Part shown: one piece after another, positions 29,243 through 38,025 of the stretch | Layout of the letters: each line of letters begins with the position of its first letter | How positions within the stretch are numbered: position 1 is the stretch's first letter | NCBI GenBank assembly: GCA_030765605.1 | Contig: JAVCCG010000106.1 | Span: 1-50,888, forward strand | Source: Candidatus Alcyoniella australis | GTDB taxonomy: Bacteria > Lernaellota > Lernaellaia > JAVCCG01 > Alcyoniellaceae | Direction: 5' to 3' | DNA length: 50,888 nucleotides | The notes under the pieces: model-generated | Seen by the model: the letters and a program-made list of their open reading frames with translations, nothing else | What the model was told of the DNA's origin: nothing | Databases searched by the model: none | Made by a program: the position numbers and the translations under genes

Positions 29243-30712
29243 ATGGGTCGCCGCCGTTTCCTGCTGCTCGCCGTCTGCTGTGTGTTGCTCAGCCTGGGGC
29301 TGAACCTCTACGGAATCGACTACGGCGTGCCCGGCGATCCAAGCTGGATGCCGCACCCGCTGAAAATGGGGAACTACCTGGAGCAGGGAGCACTCGACAG
29401 CGACTACGGCCCGCTGCCCCAGGTGATCGCCGGACACGTCTGTCGTGTGGGCGAGCGTTTGTTAGGAGCCGACCGGCCGGGGCACTGGAATTGGATCGTG
29501 GCCCAGCGGTTGTTCAACAGCCTGCTCGGCGCGTTGAGCGTGGCGTTGCTGATCGCCATTGCGGCGCTGACCCACGGCCGGGCCGTGGCGCTTTTCGCCG
29601 GACTGCTTGGGGCCTGCGCCGAGGGCCTGATCTTTTGGTCTAAAACCGAGTCGGTCAATTCCCAGGCCGTGTTCTGGACAATGGCCCTGCTGCTCGCCGC
29701 TGCACTGATCGGTAGATACCGCCACCCGCTGCTGTGGCTGCTCGCTGGAGTCTGCGCCGGGCTGCTGCTGGGCACCAAGGAGACATTCTTCGGCTACGCG
29801 GCGGCGTTGCCGCTGCTCGCTGCGGGATTCTACGTCGGCCGCGAACAGCGGCGTTGGTCCACAGCGACCTGGCTGCTGCTCGGCGTGCTGCTCTACGGCC
29901 TGGCCGCCGCGGGACTCTACCTACTGGCCGGCGCCACCGATTGGCAACACTTCATGCTGCGCCTCGCGCGCTACACCAGCCCCGACCTGAACACCACCAT
30001 GCCCGGCCGCACCCTGTATCAGAGTACTGTGCTGGAGTACTACACCAGCCAGGTCACCAACGTGCTGATCCTCGGCGGCCAGGTGCTGTTTCCCGGGGCG
30101 TTGCTGTTGGTGCTGGTCGGGCTGGTCGGACGTCGCCGTCCGGGTTGGGGGCTGCGCCTGCTGCCGTTGGCCGTGGCGCTGGTCGGCTCGCTGCTGTTGA
30201 TGTTCGCCGTGCCCTGGACCATCGGCGTCAAGCGGGTGATCGAATCCTACGACCTGATTCCCTTGGGCCTGGCCCTGGCCGTGCCCGCAGGTGCGGGCTT
30301 GTTGCGCATTCAACGCACGACGCGCATTACGCGGCCGCTGCGCCTAGCCGTGGTGATCCTGGTCTGCTGTTACATCCTGCTGGTCGGTCTGAGCGTGGAT
30401 TGCAATTTGATGCACAACGCGCGCTACAAGTTAGCCGCAATCGGGGACGTTGACCCCGGGCCCCATCGGGTTTATTTCGAGTTCTCACCCGAACACGGCG
30501 CACCGCTGCTGCCTCCGGGCTGGACCGTACAGGATTCGCCGCAGGGAGCTGATCTGCTGATCGACTTGGCCGACGAGCAACAACTGCTGCTCGACCGCGG
30601 CTGGCAGGTCAAGTGGCGGGTCGATCCGCCCTGGACCAGCAGTCTGACTTGGTTCGAATACTCCTTTGACAGCGGCTACGTGGTGCTCCAGTGCCCGGGC
30701 GAATGCCGCTGA
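29243..30712 (+). CDS. GT-C fold membrane glycosyltransferase, paralogue 3 of 3
   Basis: A 489-residue polytopic protein starting one base after the previous stop. The first loop is YGIDYGVPGDPSWMPHP, then DYGPLPQVIAG, FWSKTESVNSQAVFW, GTKETFFGYAAALP and a shorter tail (SVDCNLMHNARYKLAAIG). It is more GC-rich and more divergent than copies 1 and 2, which suggests it is the oldest split of the three. It is the last gene before the AT-rich ATPase island. Confidence 0.75.
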   Translation: MGRRRFLLLAVCCVLLSLGLNLYGIDYGVPGDPSWMPHPLKMGNYLEQGALDSDYGPLPQVIAGHVCRVGERLLGADRPGHWNWIVAQRLFNSLLGALSVALLIAIAALTHGRAVALFAGLLGACAEGLIFWSKTESVNSQAVFWTMALLLAAALIGRYRHPLLWLLAGVCAGLLLGTKETFFGYAAALPLLAAGFYVGREQRRWSTATWLLLGVLLYGLAAAGLYLLAGATDWQHFMLRLARYTSPDLNTTMPGRTLYQSTVLEYYTSQVTNVLILGGQVLFPGALLLVLVGLVGRRRPGWGLRLLPLAVALVGSLLLMFAVPWTIGVKRVIESYDLIPLGLALAVPAGAGLLRIQRTTRITRPLRLAVVILVCCYILLVGLSVDCNLMHNARYKLAAIGDVDPGPHRVYFEFSPEHGAPLLPPGWTVQDSPQGADLLIDLADEQQLLLDRGWQVKWRVDPPWTSSLTWFEYSFDSGYVVLQCPGECR

Positions 30713-30740
30713 GAACGCTTGTAGAGATGGCTGACGGTGC

Positions 30741-30767
30741 AAAGCGTGCCCGGCTCGTACACGCTTT
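30741..30767 (+). terminator. Possible terminator-like hairpin after the GT-C cluster
   Basis: AAAGCGTG (30741-30748) pairs perfectly with CACGCTTT (30760-30767) across an 11-base loop, 28 bases after the third glycosyltransferase stop. There is no U-tract beyond the TTT of the stem, so it may only protect the mRNA end. The remaining bases 30768-30859 hold no gene that I can see. Confidence 0.35.
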
Positions 30768-30859
30768 ATCATGGACCTGCCGCTGGACCCCAGCGATTGA
30801 CCGCGGCTTCGAGCTGCGACTCTGATGCGGCGATTTAAATAAAACACTGCTTAACTCTG

Positions 30860-30889
30860 TTGCAATTTTTAGGGGAGATTTCCTATAAT
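30860..30889 (+). promoter_or_regulatory. Promoter of the SMC-like ATPase gene
   Basis: TTGCAA (30860-30865), 18-base spacer, perfect TATAAT (30884-30889), in an AT-rich stretch that begins just where the composition changes. Transcription would start near 30896 and give a leader of about 120 bases. Confidence 0.6.
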
Positions 30890-30978
30890 TTTTCCGTGCT
30901 TTTTCTTTTCCGTCGCTGCATAATGTGATCATCCTTATGATTGTTCTGCCGTCCGTCGTAGCTATTTAGCGAAAACGA

Positions 30979-31008
30979 CTCCGAAGTGCGATAAAAAATC
31001 GTTCGGAG
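30979..31008 (+). promoter_or_regulatory. Leader hairpin covering the ATPase Shine-Dalgarno sequence
   Basis: CTCCGAA (30979-30985) pairs with TTCGGAG (31002-31008), and inner CGAT (30989-30992) pairs with ATCG (30998-31001), leaving a GTG side bulge and an AAAAA loop. The GGAG ribosome binding site (31005-31008), six bases before the ATG, is entirely within the 3' arm. Translation should therefore be low unless the hairpin opens. Confidence 0.6.
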
Positions 31009-31014
31009 ATTTTG

Positions 31015-34000
31015 ATGTCTAGTCCAACTTCGATCACAAGACATTCGATAGAATCCTTGCTCGACGAGTTAGTAAGCGGCCGGGCTATAACCGACGAATA
31101 CGGTCAGGACTTCCAGCTCAATTCGCCTGCCGCGCGGGCAGTACTCGATTGGTATCGAACGCACCCCCAGAATTGGTCAGGCAACATCAATAGTGATATC
31201 GCCAAGGACCTGGCCGATTCAATCGATCTACAGCCTCCTACGCTCCCACCTTTGCCAGAAGCACCGTCTCGGACGAAGGGCCCAATATTTCGTTTGCTCT
31301 CCGTGAAGGCGCATCGGTTCGCTGGCATTCACCGTTACGGCAAACCAAATGAACCACCTAAAGATTTCGAATTTGAATTTGATCCCAACCGGCAGGTCCT
31401 CTTAATCGAAGGTAGTAATGGTTCAGGGAAAACTTCAATCCTATCAGCCATCTGCTGGGCGTTAACGGGCAAAGTATTCCGATCACAACGAGAACCAGAG
31501 TCGGTTGATGATAAGCGCATGCTGGTCAGCCTGGAAAACTCTGTTACATCGACCTCCGATGACGCTATTAAGTGTGAAGTCCGACCAATAACGCCAATGC
31601 CATCGGCAGAGGTTCTTCAAGAGAAATCACAAGAGCCGATTTGCCTCGATACATCGGTTGAGCTCACGTTTGGGAGGCAAAACGGGAAAAAGATTGTAGT
31701 ACGCCGCGCCTATAAGCAGAACAGCGCAGGCCGGGTGCAGGTTGTTACTAGCGGGATTGAGGATCTGGGCATCGACCAGATGTCGCTCAACATTGGGACT
31801 GCTATGCCGGGGCTTATCCCATACATCCACCTTGGGAAGTCTTGCGATTTGGGCGAATCAGTAGCCGAACTAACGGGGTTGAGCCCTCTTCTCGATTTAA
31901 CGGACCACGCTCGGCGTGCGCGTGTTAGGTTTACTGGTAAATTATCCAATGAAGCCGATTCAAGAATTGCTGATAAGGATAGGGCTTTCTCTGATCAGCG
32001 ATCGCGTCTTGAAAAACGCACCCAGGATAATCCAGCAATAAGTCCTGGGTTGGAAATACCAATGCCCGGGGACGAAGAGACCACGATGGCACGACTCGTC
32101 GCGCTTAAGTCCCGCTTCCAAGAACTAGAAATGGTGGCGTACCACGCTGCACAGGATATTCTCACTGACTCGTTCGACCCAGCTAATGCTGAATCGCGAC
32201 GACGCCTTGCTGATGAAGTGGGCCCAGCGATCGGATCCTTGGACGTTCAACACCTTGCAAGCATGCGTCGACTGCTTGATCTGAGCACTCTAACTGAGGA
32301 CGATCTTTCATCAGCAAAGAGCATTCTCGACGAATTGGTGCGGGACGCCAATCGGTTGGTTGAGCTCTCTGTGCGCGTAGAAGAGGCCGAGCGATTGCGC
32401 CTCTATGCAAAGCTGGCAGCCTGGATGGAGGATATCCCAGAAGAGCGTCGACGAACCGATAAATGTCCGGTTTGCGGTACAGCGTTGATGGATAAGATAG
32501 ATTCGATAACCGGCCGCGACATTACGGACCATCTTTGCCGGTCGCTGGATGGCACCGAGAAATTTCCGGAGACGTCCCCAAAGCGTTGGGAACAAGCTGC
32601 GATAAACAAACTCCGAAGCGAGCTGCCCAATTTACTTGTTCAAGAGATCAATCGTGATCTTCCCGGCCAACCTGCTGATTTAATTAGGACTGGCATTGTC
32701 GATGAGCTTTTCCAGGGGCCGGTTTTCGGTGGCATCCTGGCTTCTCTTAGAGCACCAACGGAGCAGTTCCTAACGACATCCTTGTCCGGACTTCCAAGAT
32801 ACAATGACCCGCCTCGTAGCGTACTACACGAACCCATTGCCACACCCTTTAGTGAGTTGAGCGACTTGATTGACCGGATTCGCAAGGCCGTAGCCTTTGC
32901 ACAATGGGGCATGGCGAATACTCTGGCTGTCTCGGATGTGTGGAATAAAACCATTGGTCATTTCGTGTTGTCCGATGGCCCAGATGCTGAGACAAGTCCG
33001 GGCTTTCTGCTGGGCCAATTGCAGAAACTTAACGAGATGGTCAAGCACGCGGAACCGCTTAAAGAGTGCATCCGTGATGTCGATGAATTAAGACGCACGT
33101 GGGAAGATCGCAAGAGCATTGTCCAGCTAAAAGAACGCTACCGCAGAGCTGCTATCGCAGTCGAGGAACTAACAGGCTTACGCGAGTTGGTAGAGGGTAC
33201 GATTCAATCACTATTGTCAACCCTGGACGAGCAAACGCGTATATGGAAAAAGGCGCTGTTTCTTCCTGCGATTAGAGGCGCACCATGTCTGGCCAAAACA
33301 AGTGTAAGCGCTAAAGGGGCACTAGCAGTAAGCGTGGAATCTGAGGGGTCTTATGCTTTAGGTGAGCACGTGTGCAACTCGTCGGATCTTCGAGCAACGC
33401 TATTGGCTTTTCTTCTAGCCTTTCGAGAACATTTATTAGAAAAACGAGGGGGGCTATCGCTTCTTTTACTGGACGAGCTTCAGGAACTTTTTGATCCGCA
33501 TAATCGTCGTAGGGTGGCAAGAACCATTGCAACTTTAGTTGAAAAGGAATCACAAATTGTAGTGACTACGAATAATAACAACTTTGCATGGGATATTAAG
33601 TCTAAGGCCGGCCGGGATTGCGTTGATCACCGCTGCATACACCCTTTGAATCGGGTTCGTTCCTGCCTTAGTTTGGGATTAACATTGGAGGACGTGAAAT
33701 CCAAGCTGCGAGCTTTTGAAAATCCAGAGAACAAAAATAAAGACAAACCAGCCCAAAAGTACTTGAATTGTCTTCGTATATTTTTAGAGAACCAACTTAC
33801 GGATATGTTCACTAGTACATATGTGAGGTTGCCGTCTCGTCCATCTTTGTCTAATTCGATTGATGCAATTCGTTCACGTATAAAAAGCGGCATCGAACCA
33901 TTCAATCTACAGGTTTTTACAATTCTAGTTGGTGATCAAGCCTTAACAAGCGGGAGTGAATTTCTAGACCTTATGAATGAAAGTCACCACGGAAGAAATG

Positions 34001-34950
34001 AAACCATCACATTTAATGATGTCTTTACAATATTAACAACGTGCAAACGAGTTCACCGTAATGTGGATCGGGCACATGAGCAATGCGAATTATGGATGCT
34101 GCGGGATCCACCCCTTGCTGCTCTAAATCAGCCCTCCGGACCAACGCCTGTCCGGGTTCCCTCAAGTAGAGTGCCAATAGTCTCGGATTTGGCAGCATTT
34201 ATGGGGCAAGAACTAATTCCTGATGAGACTATTAATGGTGATGAGTTTTCTTTCGAAGCCTTTGATCACCATGCCGTCTACAATATTAATACGCATAACT
34301 TCGGATTCGCCGGAGCGAGGGGCTGTAAGGCGATCGTAGATTGCGCAGATAACGCAAGGCAAGCAGATGATTCGTTGGTAATTGCACTACACAGAGATAG
34401 TATTTATGCTAGACGGTTAGCAAGGCAGGATAGTCGGCCCGAGATCGTATCGTTGACATCAGAGGCTATAGATCCTCGCAAACGTCTGCCATCCTTGCTC
34501 CTTCCGACAGCGGAAGTGCGGTTGCTCCCGGTTGTAGGAATACTATTCGATGACCAACCGACTTCCTTTCAGTTGCGTGGAGAAGCAGTGTTAGAGGAGT
34601 ATTCACCTATTTTGGAGCGTGTGGATCTGGTTTTTCGAGTTTCTGGAGACAGCGCCTCACCATTGGCATTAGACGGACAATGGTTGCTCGGAGGAAAGGT
34701 GGTTTCACCGGATCAACTGGCAGATCTCAAAGGCCGCATCGTTGCGATCAGCACATCGGAAGGCAATTATTTAAAGCGCATCGGGAACACGCTTTCTGGG
34801 GCAAGTCATGTGCGGTTCTTTGAGCCGATCGGTGTACATGGCGAATCCAAGCTGATTGTCACAGAAGAAGATCAAGACGGATTTAGCATGATTCCATCGT
34901 TACAGTCGGCAAGGCTAATCCTGGGTGTCATATACGAACAGGCGGAGTAG
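31015..34950 (+). CDS. Large SMC/RloC-like ATPase, probable defence protein
   Basis: A 1311-residue protein in a visibly AT-richer block. Walker A is EGSNGSGKTS (Lys139). A zinc-hook-like CPVCG at 484-487 sits between helical stretches. A signature-like SDLRATLLAFLLAF lies near 790, and Walker B is LLLLDELQELFD (Asp820-Glu821). So it is an SMC/Rad50/AAA_13-type ATPase with a short hook. After it come LRIFLENQ (Arg921-x3-Glu925) and NESHHG (His991), an R-x3-E...H arrangement like the PrrC/RloC anticodon-nuclease family. Residues about 1060-1190 resemble the LexA/S24 core: LVIALHRDSIYARRL, then a strand region and VRLLPVVGILF. The expected catalytic Ser and Lys are not visible. ATG 31015 fits GGAG at six bases. 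Single gene, no partner beside it. Confidence 0.75.
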   Translation: MSSPTSITRHSIESLLDELVSGRAITDEYGQDFQLNSPAARAVLDWYRTHPQNWSGNINSDIAKDLADSIDLQPPTLPPLPEAPSRTKGPIFRLLSVKAHRFAGIHRYGKPNEPPKDFEFEFDPNRQVLLIEGSNGSGKTSILSAICWALTGKVFRSQREPESVDDKRMLVSLENSVTSTSDDAIKCEVRPITPMPSAEVLQEKSQEPICLDTSVELTFGRQNGKKIVVRRAYKQNSAGRVQVVTSGIEDLGIDQMSLNIGTAMPGLIPYIHLGKSCDLGESVAELTGLSPLLDLTDHARRARVRFTGKLSNEADSRIADKDRAFSDQRSRLEKRTQDNPAISPGLEIPMPGDEETTMARLVALKSRFQELEMVAYHAAQDILTDSFDPANAESRRRLADEVGPAIGSLDVQHLASMRRLLDLSTLTEDDLSSAKSILDELVRDANRLVELSVRVEEAERLRLYAKLAAWMEDIPEERRRTDKCPVCGTALMDKIDSITGRDITDHLCRSLDGTEKFPETSPKRWEQAAINKLRSELPNLLVQEINRDLPGQPADLIRTGIVDELFQGPVFGGILASLRAPTEQFLTTSLSGLPRYNDPPRSVLHEPIATPFSELSDLIDRIRKAVAFAQWGMANTLAVSDVWNKTIGHFVLSDGPDAETSPGFLLGQLQKLNEMVKHAEPLKECIRDVDELRRTWEDRKSIVQLKERYRRAAIAVEELTGLRELVEGTIQSLLSTLDEQTRIWKKALFLPAIRGAPCLAKTSVSAKGALAVSVESEGSYALGEHVCNSSDLRATLLAFLLAFREHLLEKRGGLSLLLLDELQELFDPHNRRRVARTIATLVEKESQIVVTTNNNNFAWDIKSKAGRDCVDHRCIHPLNRVRSCLSLGLTLEDVKSKLRAFENPENKNKDKPAQKYLNCLRIFLENQLTDMFTSTYVRLPSRPSLSNSIDAIRSRIKSGIEPFNLQVFTILVGDQALTSGSEFLDLMNESHHGRNETITFNDVFTILTTCKRVHRNVDRAHEQCELWMLRDPPLAALNQPSGPTPVRVPSSRVPIVSDLAAFMGQELIPDETINGDEFSFEAFDHHAVYNINTHNFGFAGARGCKAIVDCADNARQADDSLVIALHRDSIYARRLARQDSRPEIVSLTSEAIDPRKRLPSLLLPTAEVRLLPVVGILFDDQPTSFQLRGEAVLEEYSPILERVDLVFRVSGDSASPLALDGQWLLGGKVVSPDQLADLKGRIVAISTSEGNYLKRIGNTLSGASHVRFFEPIGVHGESKLIVTEEDQDGFSMIPSLQSARLILGVIYEQAE

Positions 34951-35009
34951 GTCGTTTCGGCAGTCGGCTTATAATTTATCGATTCAATATTTTCCCCGCC
35001 TCAAAGCCG

Positions 35010-35909
35010 CTAGCGGCGGGGGAGGAAGCGTTCGGCGCGGACCAGAGAGATCAGCGCGCCCAGTAGCCCCAGGGCCACTCCGGCGGCCACGATCAGCGCG
35101 CCGCGTCCCGCTCCCAGGGCCTCGAGCTGCGCGCCGCCGAGCCAGAAGCTGGGCTGCAATCCGATTCTGATCACGACCCAACTCGACAGCGGCAGCAGCG
35201 TTGCGGCCGCCACAACTCCGCCGATCAATCCAAGCAGTGCGCCCTCGATGTAGAACGGCACCAGCACAAAGGCGCGCGTGGCGCCCACCAGCAGTGCGAT
35301 CTCGATCTCGTCGCGCCGGGCGCTGAGCGTAAGCTTGATCGTGTTCGCGCCGATCAACGCCACGGCCAGGGCCAGGAACAGTCCGACGATCGTGCCCGCG
35401 GCGGTGATCCAGCCCAGCACGCGCTCCAGCCTGCCGATCCAGTCGCCGCCGCGATAGACCTCGTCGACGATCGGTCGCTGATAGAGTCGCTGTTCGAGCT
35501 GCGCGATTAATTCCGGCTCGAGATCGCCGGTCTCGATTTCCAGCAGGTCGCTCAGCGGGTTTTCGTCCAGATCGTCGAGAAACGTCACGTAGTCGCCCAG
35601 ACGGCGGCGCAGGTCGTCCAGGGCCTGCTGCTTGGTGACGTAGTCCACGCTCTTGACCTCGGGCCAGCTGGAGACCTCGTCGTAAAGCCCGAGCACCATG
35701 TCCGGGTCCGCGTCGTCGCGCATGAAGCAGATCAGGTCGACCTGTTCGATCCAGCCGCCAGCCAGGCTGCGCATGTTCGACACGGCGATCCAGAACGATC
35801 CGAGCAGCACCAGGCCCACGGCGATCACCGCCGCGGACGAGAGGTTCAGCCCGGGACGCGAGCGGATGTTGGCCAGCGCCCTGCTCAGCAGGATGCGCAG
35901 CATCGCCAT
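35010..35909 (-). CDS. ftsX: Cell division permease-like protein FtsX
   Basis: A 299-residue protein with FtsX topology: an N-terminal helix (LNLSSAAVIAVGLVLLGSF), an extracytoplasmic domain of about 115 residues (ICFMRDDADPDMVLGLYDEV, then YVTKQQALDDLRRRLGD and ENPLSDLLEI), and three C-terminal helices (AAGTIVGLFLALAVALIGAN, LGLIGGVVAAATLLPL, ALIVAAGVALGLLGAL). With FtsE it regulates periplasmic cell-wall hydrolases at division. Its ATG overlaps the ftsE stop by one base. Confidence 0.93.
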   Translation of the reverse strand: MAMLRILLSRALANIRSRPGLNLSSAAVIAVGLVLLGSFWIAVSNMRSLAGGWIEQVDLICFMRDDADPDMVLGLYDEVSSWPEVKSVDYVTKQQALDDLRRRLGDYVTFLDDLDENPLSDLLEIETGDLEPELIAQLEQRLYQRPIVDEVYRGGDWIGRLERVLGWITAAGTIVGLFLALAVALIGANTIKLTLSARRDEIEIALLVGATRAFVLVPFYIEGALLGLIGGVVAAATLLPLSSWVVIRIGLQPSFWLGGAQLEALGAGRGALIVAAGVALGLLGALISLVRAERFLPRR

Positions 35910-36586
35910 CAGCGTGCGCCCCGCAAGGCCGAGTCCAGGCGCAGCTTGCCGCGCTCGAGGGTCAGGGTCCGCCGCGGATAGCTCTCGATCAACGAGCGGT
36001 CGTGGGTTGCCAGCAGCACGGTGGTGCCGCGTAAATTGGCCTTGTGGATCAGCTCCATGATTTGTGCGGCGTAGTCCGGATCGAGGTTGCCCGTGGGCTC
36101 GTCCGCGAGCAGGATCGTCGGGTCGATCACCAGCGCGCGGGCCACGGCCACGCGCTGCTGTTCGCCGCCGCTGAGTTCCGCGGGCAGTGCGCGCTCCTTG
36201 GCCTGGATCCCGACCAGGGCCATCACCTGGCGCACCTGACGTTCGATTCGCTCGCGCGGTATGCTCAGCACCTCGAGCCCCAGGGCGATGTTGTCGAACA
36301 CCGAGCGCGAGGAGATCAGTTTGAAGTCCTGGAACACAATTCCGAGGTTGCGTCGCAGAAACGGGATCGACGAGGAGCGCAGCTTGGAGATGTTGCGGCC
36401 GCCCACCAGCACCTGGCCCGAGCTGGGCTGCTGTGCGGCGTAGAGTAACTTAAGCAGCGTGGTCTTGCCCGCGCCCGAGGGGCCGGTCAGGCAGCAGAAC
36501 TCGCCTTTGTGTACGTGAAACGACACGTCGTCCAGGGCTGCCGTGCGCGGGCCATAGTGCTTGGAGGCGTGTAAGAGCTGAATCAC
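35909..36586 (-). CDS. ftsE: Cell division ATP-binding protein FtsE
   Basis: A 225-residue ABC ATPase. Walker A is [12 protein letters not shown], the Q-loop is IVFQDFKLI, the signature is [15 protein letters not shown], Walker B is [12 protein letters not shown], and the switch His is in LLATHDRSL. The start [13 protein letters not shown] and the [15 protein letters not shown] segment are typical of FtsE. It overlaps the upstream acyl-CoA synthetase alpha gene by four bases and is coupled to ftsX. Confidence 0.95.
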   Translation of the reverse strand: MIQLLHASKHYGPRTAALDDVSFHVHKGEFCCLTGPSGAGKTTLLKLLYAAQQPSSGQVLVGGRNISKLRSSSIPFLRRNLGIVFQDFKLISSRSVFDNIALGLEVLSIPRERIERQVRQVMALVGIQAKERALPAELSGGEQQRVAVARALVIDPTILLADEPTGNLDPDYAAQIMELIHKANLRGTTVLLATHDRSLIESYPRRTLTLERGKLRLDSALRGAR

Positions 36587-38025
36587 GCCCCAGATCTTAG
36601 CGCGCGCCAGCGGTGAACGCTATACAGTGCGGCCAAGGCGCGCACCGCGCGTTCGGGGCTGGAGAAGAACGGCAGGTCCTTGTCGATCAGTGCGCGGATC
36701 GCGCGGTCCGAGCGGTCGAGCATGGTCACGCCGACCACCGGCTTGCCGTTGCTGTCGATTGTGCGGCGCAGATTATCGATCAGCTCGGATTGACCGGTCC
36801 ACAGCCCTTCGATCACATCGGCGGGCACCAGTTTTTTAATCGAGGCGCTGGTGGCGAAGAAGTCGACGCTGAACACGCCGTAGATCAGCAGGCCGTCGAT
36901 CAAGGGGTCGGCCAGCAGCAGCTCGGGCAGCAGGCCCAGCAGCAGTTCGTGGCGGTCGGTGAACGTCAGGTCCACCGGGTTTTTCAGCACCGCGGTTTGC
37001 GGCATGTGCTTGCGCAGCTGGATCATCGTCGACTCGGAGAGACGCGGCACGCGCAGTCCCCAACGCCAGGCCTCGTCCGCAGCCGTGACCGCGGGCCCGC
37101 CGGAGTTGGTGATGATCCCGATGTTCGGCCCGGCCATCGGCGGCATCAGCGCCAGGCAATTGGCGACCTCGTACAGTTCCTCGGGGCCGCGGGCGCGGAT
37201 GATCCCGGCTTGGCGGAACATGTTGTCGATAAGCAGGTCATCGGAGGTGATTGCGGCAGTGTGCCCCACGGCCGCGCTTTGGCCGCTGGGCGTGCCGCCG
37301 ACGTACATTGCGACCACCGGCTTTTTCAGCGCCAAACGGCGCGCGGCCTTGAGGAACGCGCGTCCGCGGCGGAAGCCCTCGATGTAGAGCGCCACGGCCT
37401 TGGTGTGCGGGTCGTGCTCGAAATATTCCAGGGCGTCGACCATGTCCAGGTCAGCCTCGTTGCCCAGGCTCAGCCCGGCGCTGAGCCCGACGTCGAGGCG
37501 CCGCAGCAGCGGGAAAGAGTGCGTGAGGTAGGTCCCCGAGTGGCTGGCCAGGCCCACGAGCCCGGGCTGCACGTTGTAGGGGAAGTAGGTGAAGTTGAAC
37601 GGGTGGCGCGTTTCGAGCACGCCGATGCAGTTGGGCCCGATCATGCGGATGCCGTGGCTGCGGATCACGCTGATCAGCTTGCGCTGCAGCTCCTGGCCCG
37701 CATCGTCGCCCTCGGCGAATCCGCCGGAGATCACCACCGCGTGCTTGGTTCCCAGGCGTCCCGCCTGGTCGAGCAGCTCGATCACCTGCTCGTTGCGCAC
37801 CACCAGCACCAGCAGATCCGGAACCTCGGGCAGCTCGTCCAGGGAGCGGTAGGCCTTGACCCCCAGCACCTGGTCCAGCCGCGGGTGGATCGGGTACAGC
37901 CGACCGGGGAAACCACCGTCGACGATGTTCCCCATCTGGGCCGTGCCCATGGTGGTGACGTTGTTGTTCGCGCCGACGAATGCCACGGCCTGCGGATGCA
38001 GGATGCGTCTGATCGGCGAGTCCAT
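36583..38025 (-). CDS. ADP-forming acyl/acetyl-CoA synthetase, alpha (CoA-binding) subunit
   Basis: A 480-residue protein with the CoA-binding Rossmann domain (HPQAVAFVGANNN, then GFPGRLYPIHP), the first ligase domain (MIGPNCIGVLETRHPFNFTY, then SHSGTY and SLGNEADLDMVDALEYF), the phosphohistidine segment AAVGHTAAI, and the second ligase domain (GIITNSGGPAVTAADEA). With the beta subunit upstream it makes ATP from an acyl-CoA, ADP and phosphate, or the reverse. The stop of the beta gene and this ATG overlap as TAATG. Which acyl group is used is not evident; it could also belong to the Pat-like acetyltransferase branch, but no GNAT domain is present. Confidence 0.88.
   Translation of the reverse strand: MDSPIRRILHPQAVAFVGANNNVTTMGTAQMGNIVDGGFPGRLYPIHPRLDQVLGVKAYRSLDELPEVPDLLVLVVRNEQVIELLDQAGRLGTKHAVVISGGFAEGDDAGQELQRKLISVIRSHGIRMIGPNCIGVLETRHPFNFTYFPYNVQPGLVGLASHSGTYLTHSFPLLRRLDVGLSAGLSLGNEADLDMVDALEYFEHDPHTKAVALYIEGFRRGRAFLKAARRLALKKPVVAMYVGGTPSGQSAAVGHTAAITSDDLLIDNMFRQAGIIRARGPEELYEVANCLALMPPMAGPNIGIITNSGGPAVTAADEAWRWGLRVPRLSESTMIQLRKHMPQTAVLKNPVDLTFTDRHELLLGLLPELLLADPLIDGLLIYGVFSVDFFATSASIKKLVPADVIEGLWTGQSELIDNLRRTIDSNGKPVVGVTMLDRSDRAIRALIDKDLPFFSSPERAVRALAALYSVHRWRALRSGA

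Noticed and set aside
35007-35016. Palindrome CCGCTAGCGG at the ftsX stop as a terminator
   Set aside because: No U-tract follows on either strand; it is more likely a chance feature of GC-rich codons.
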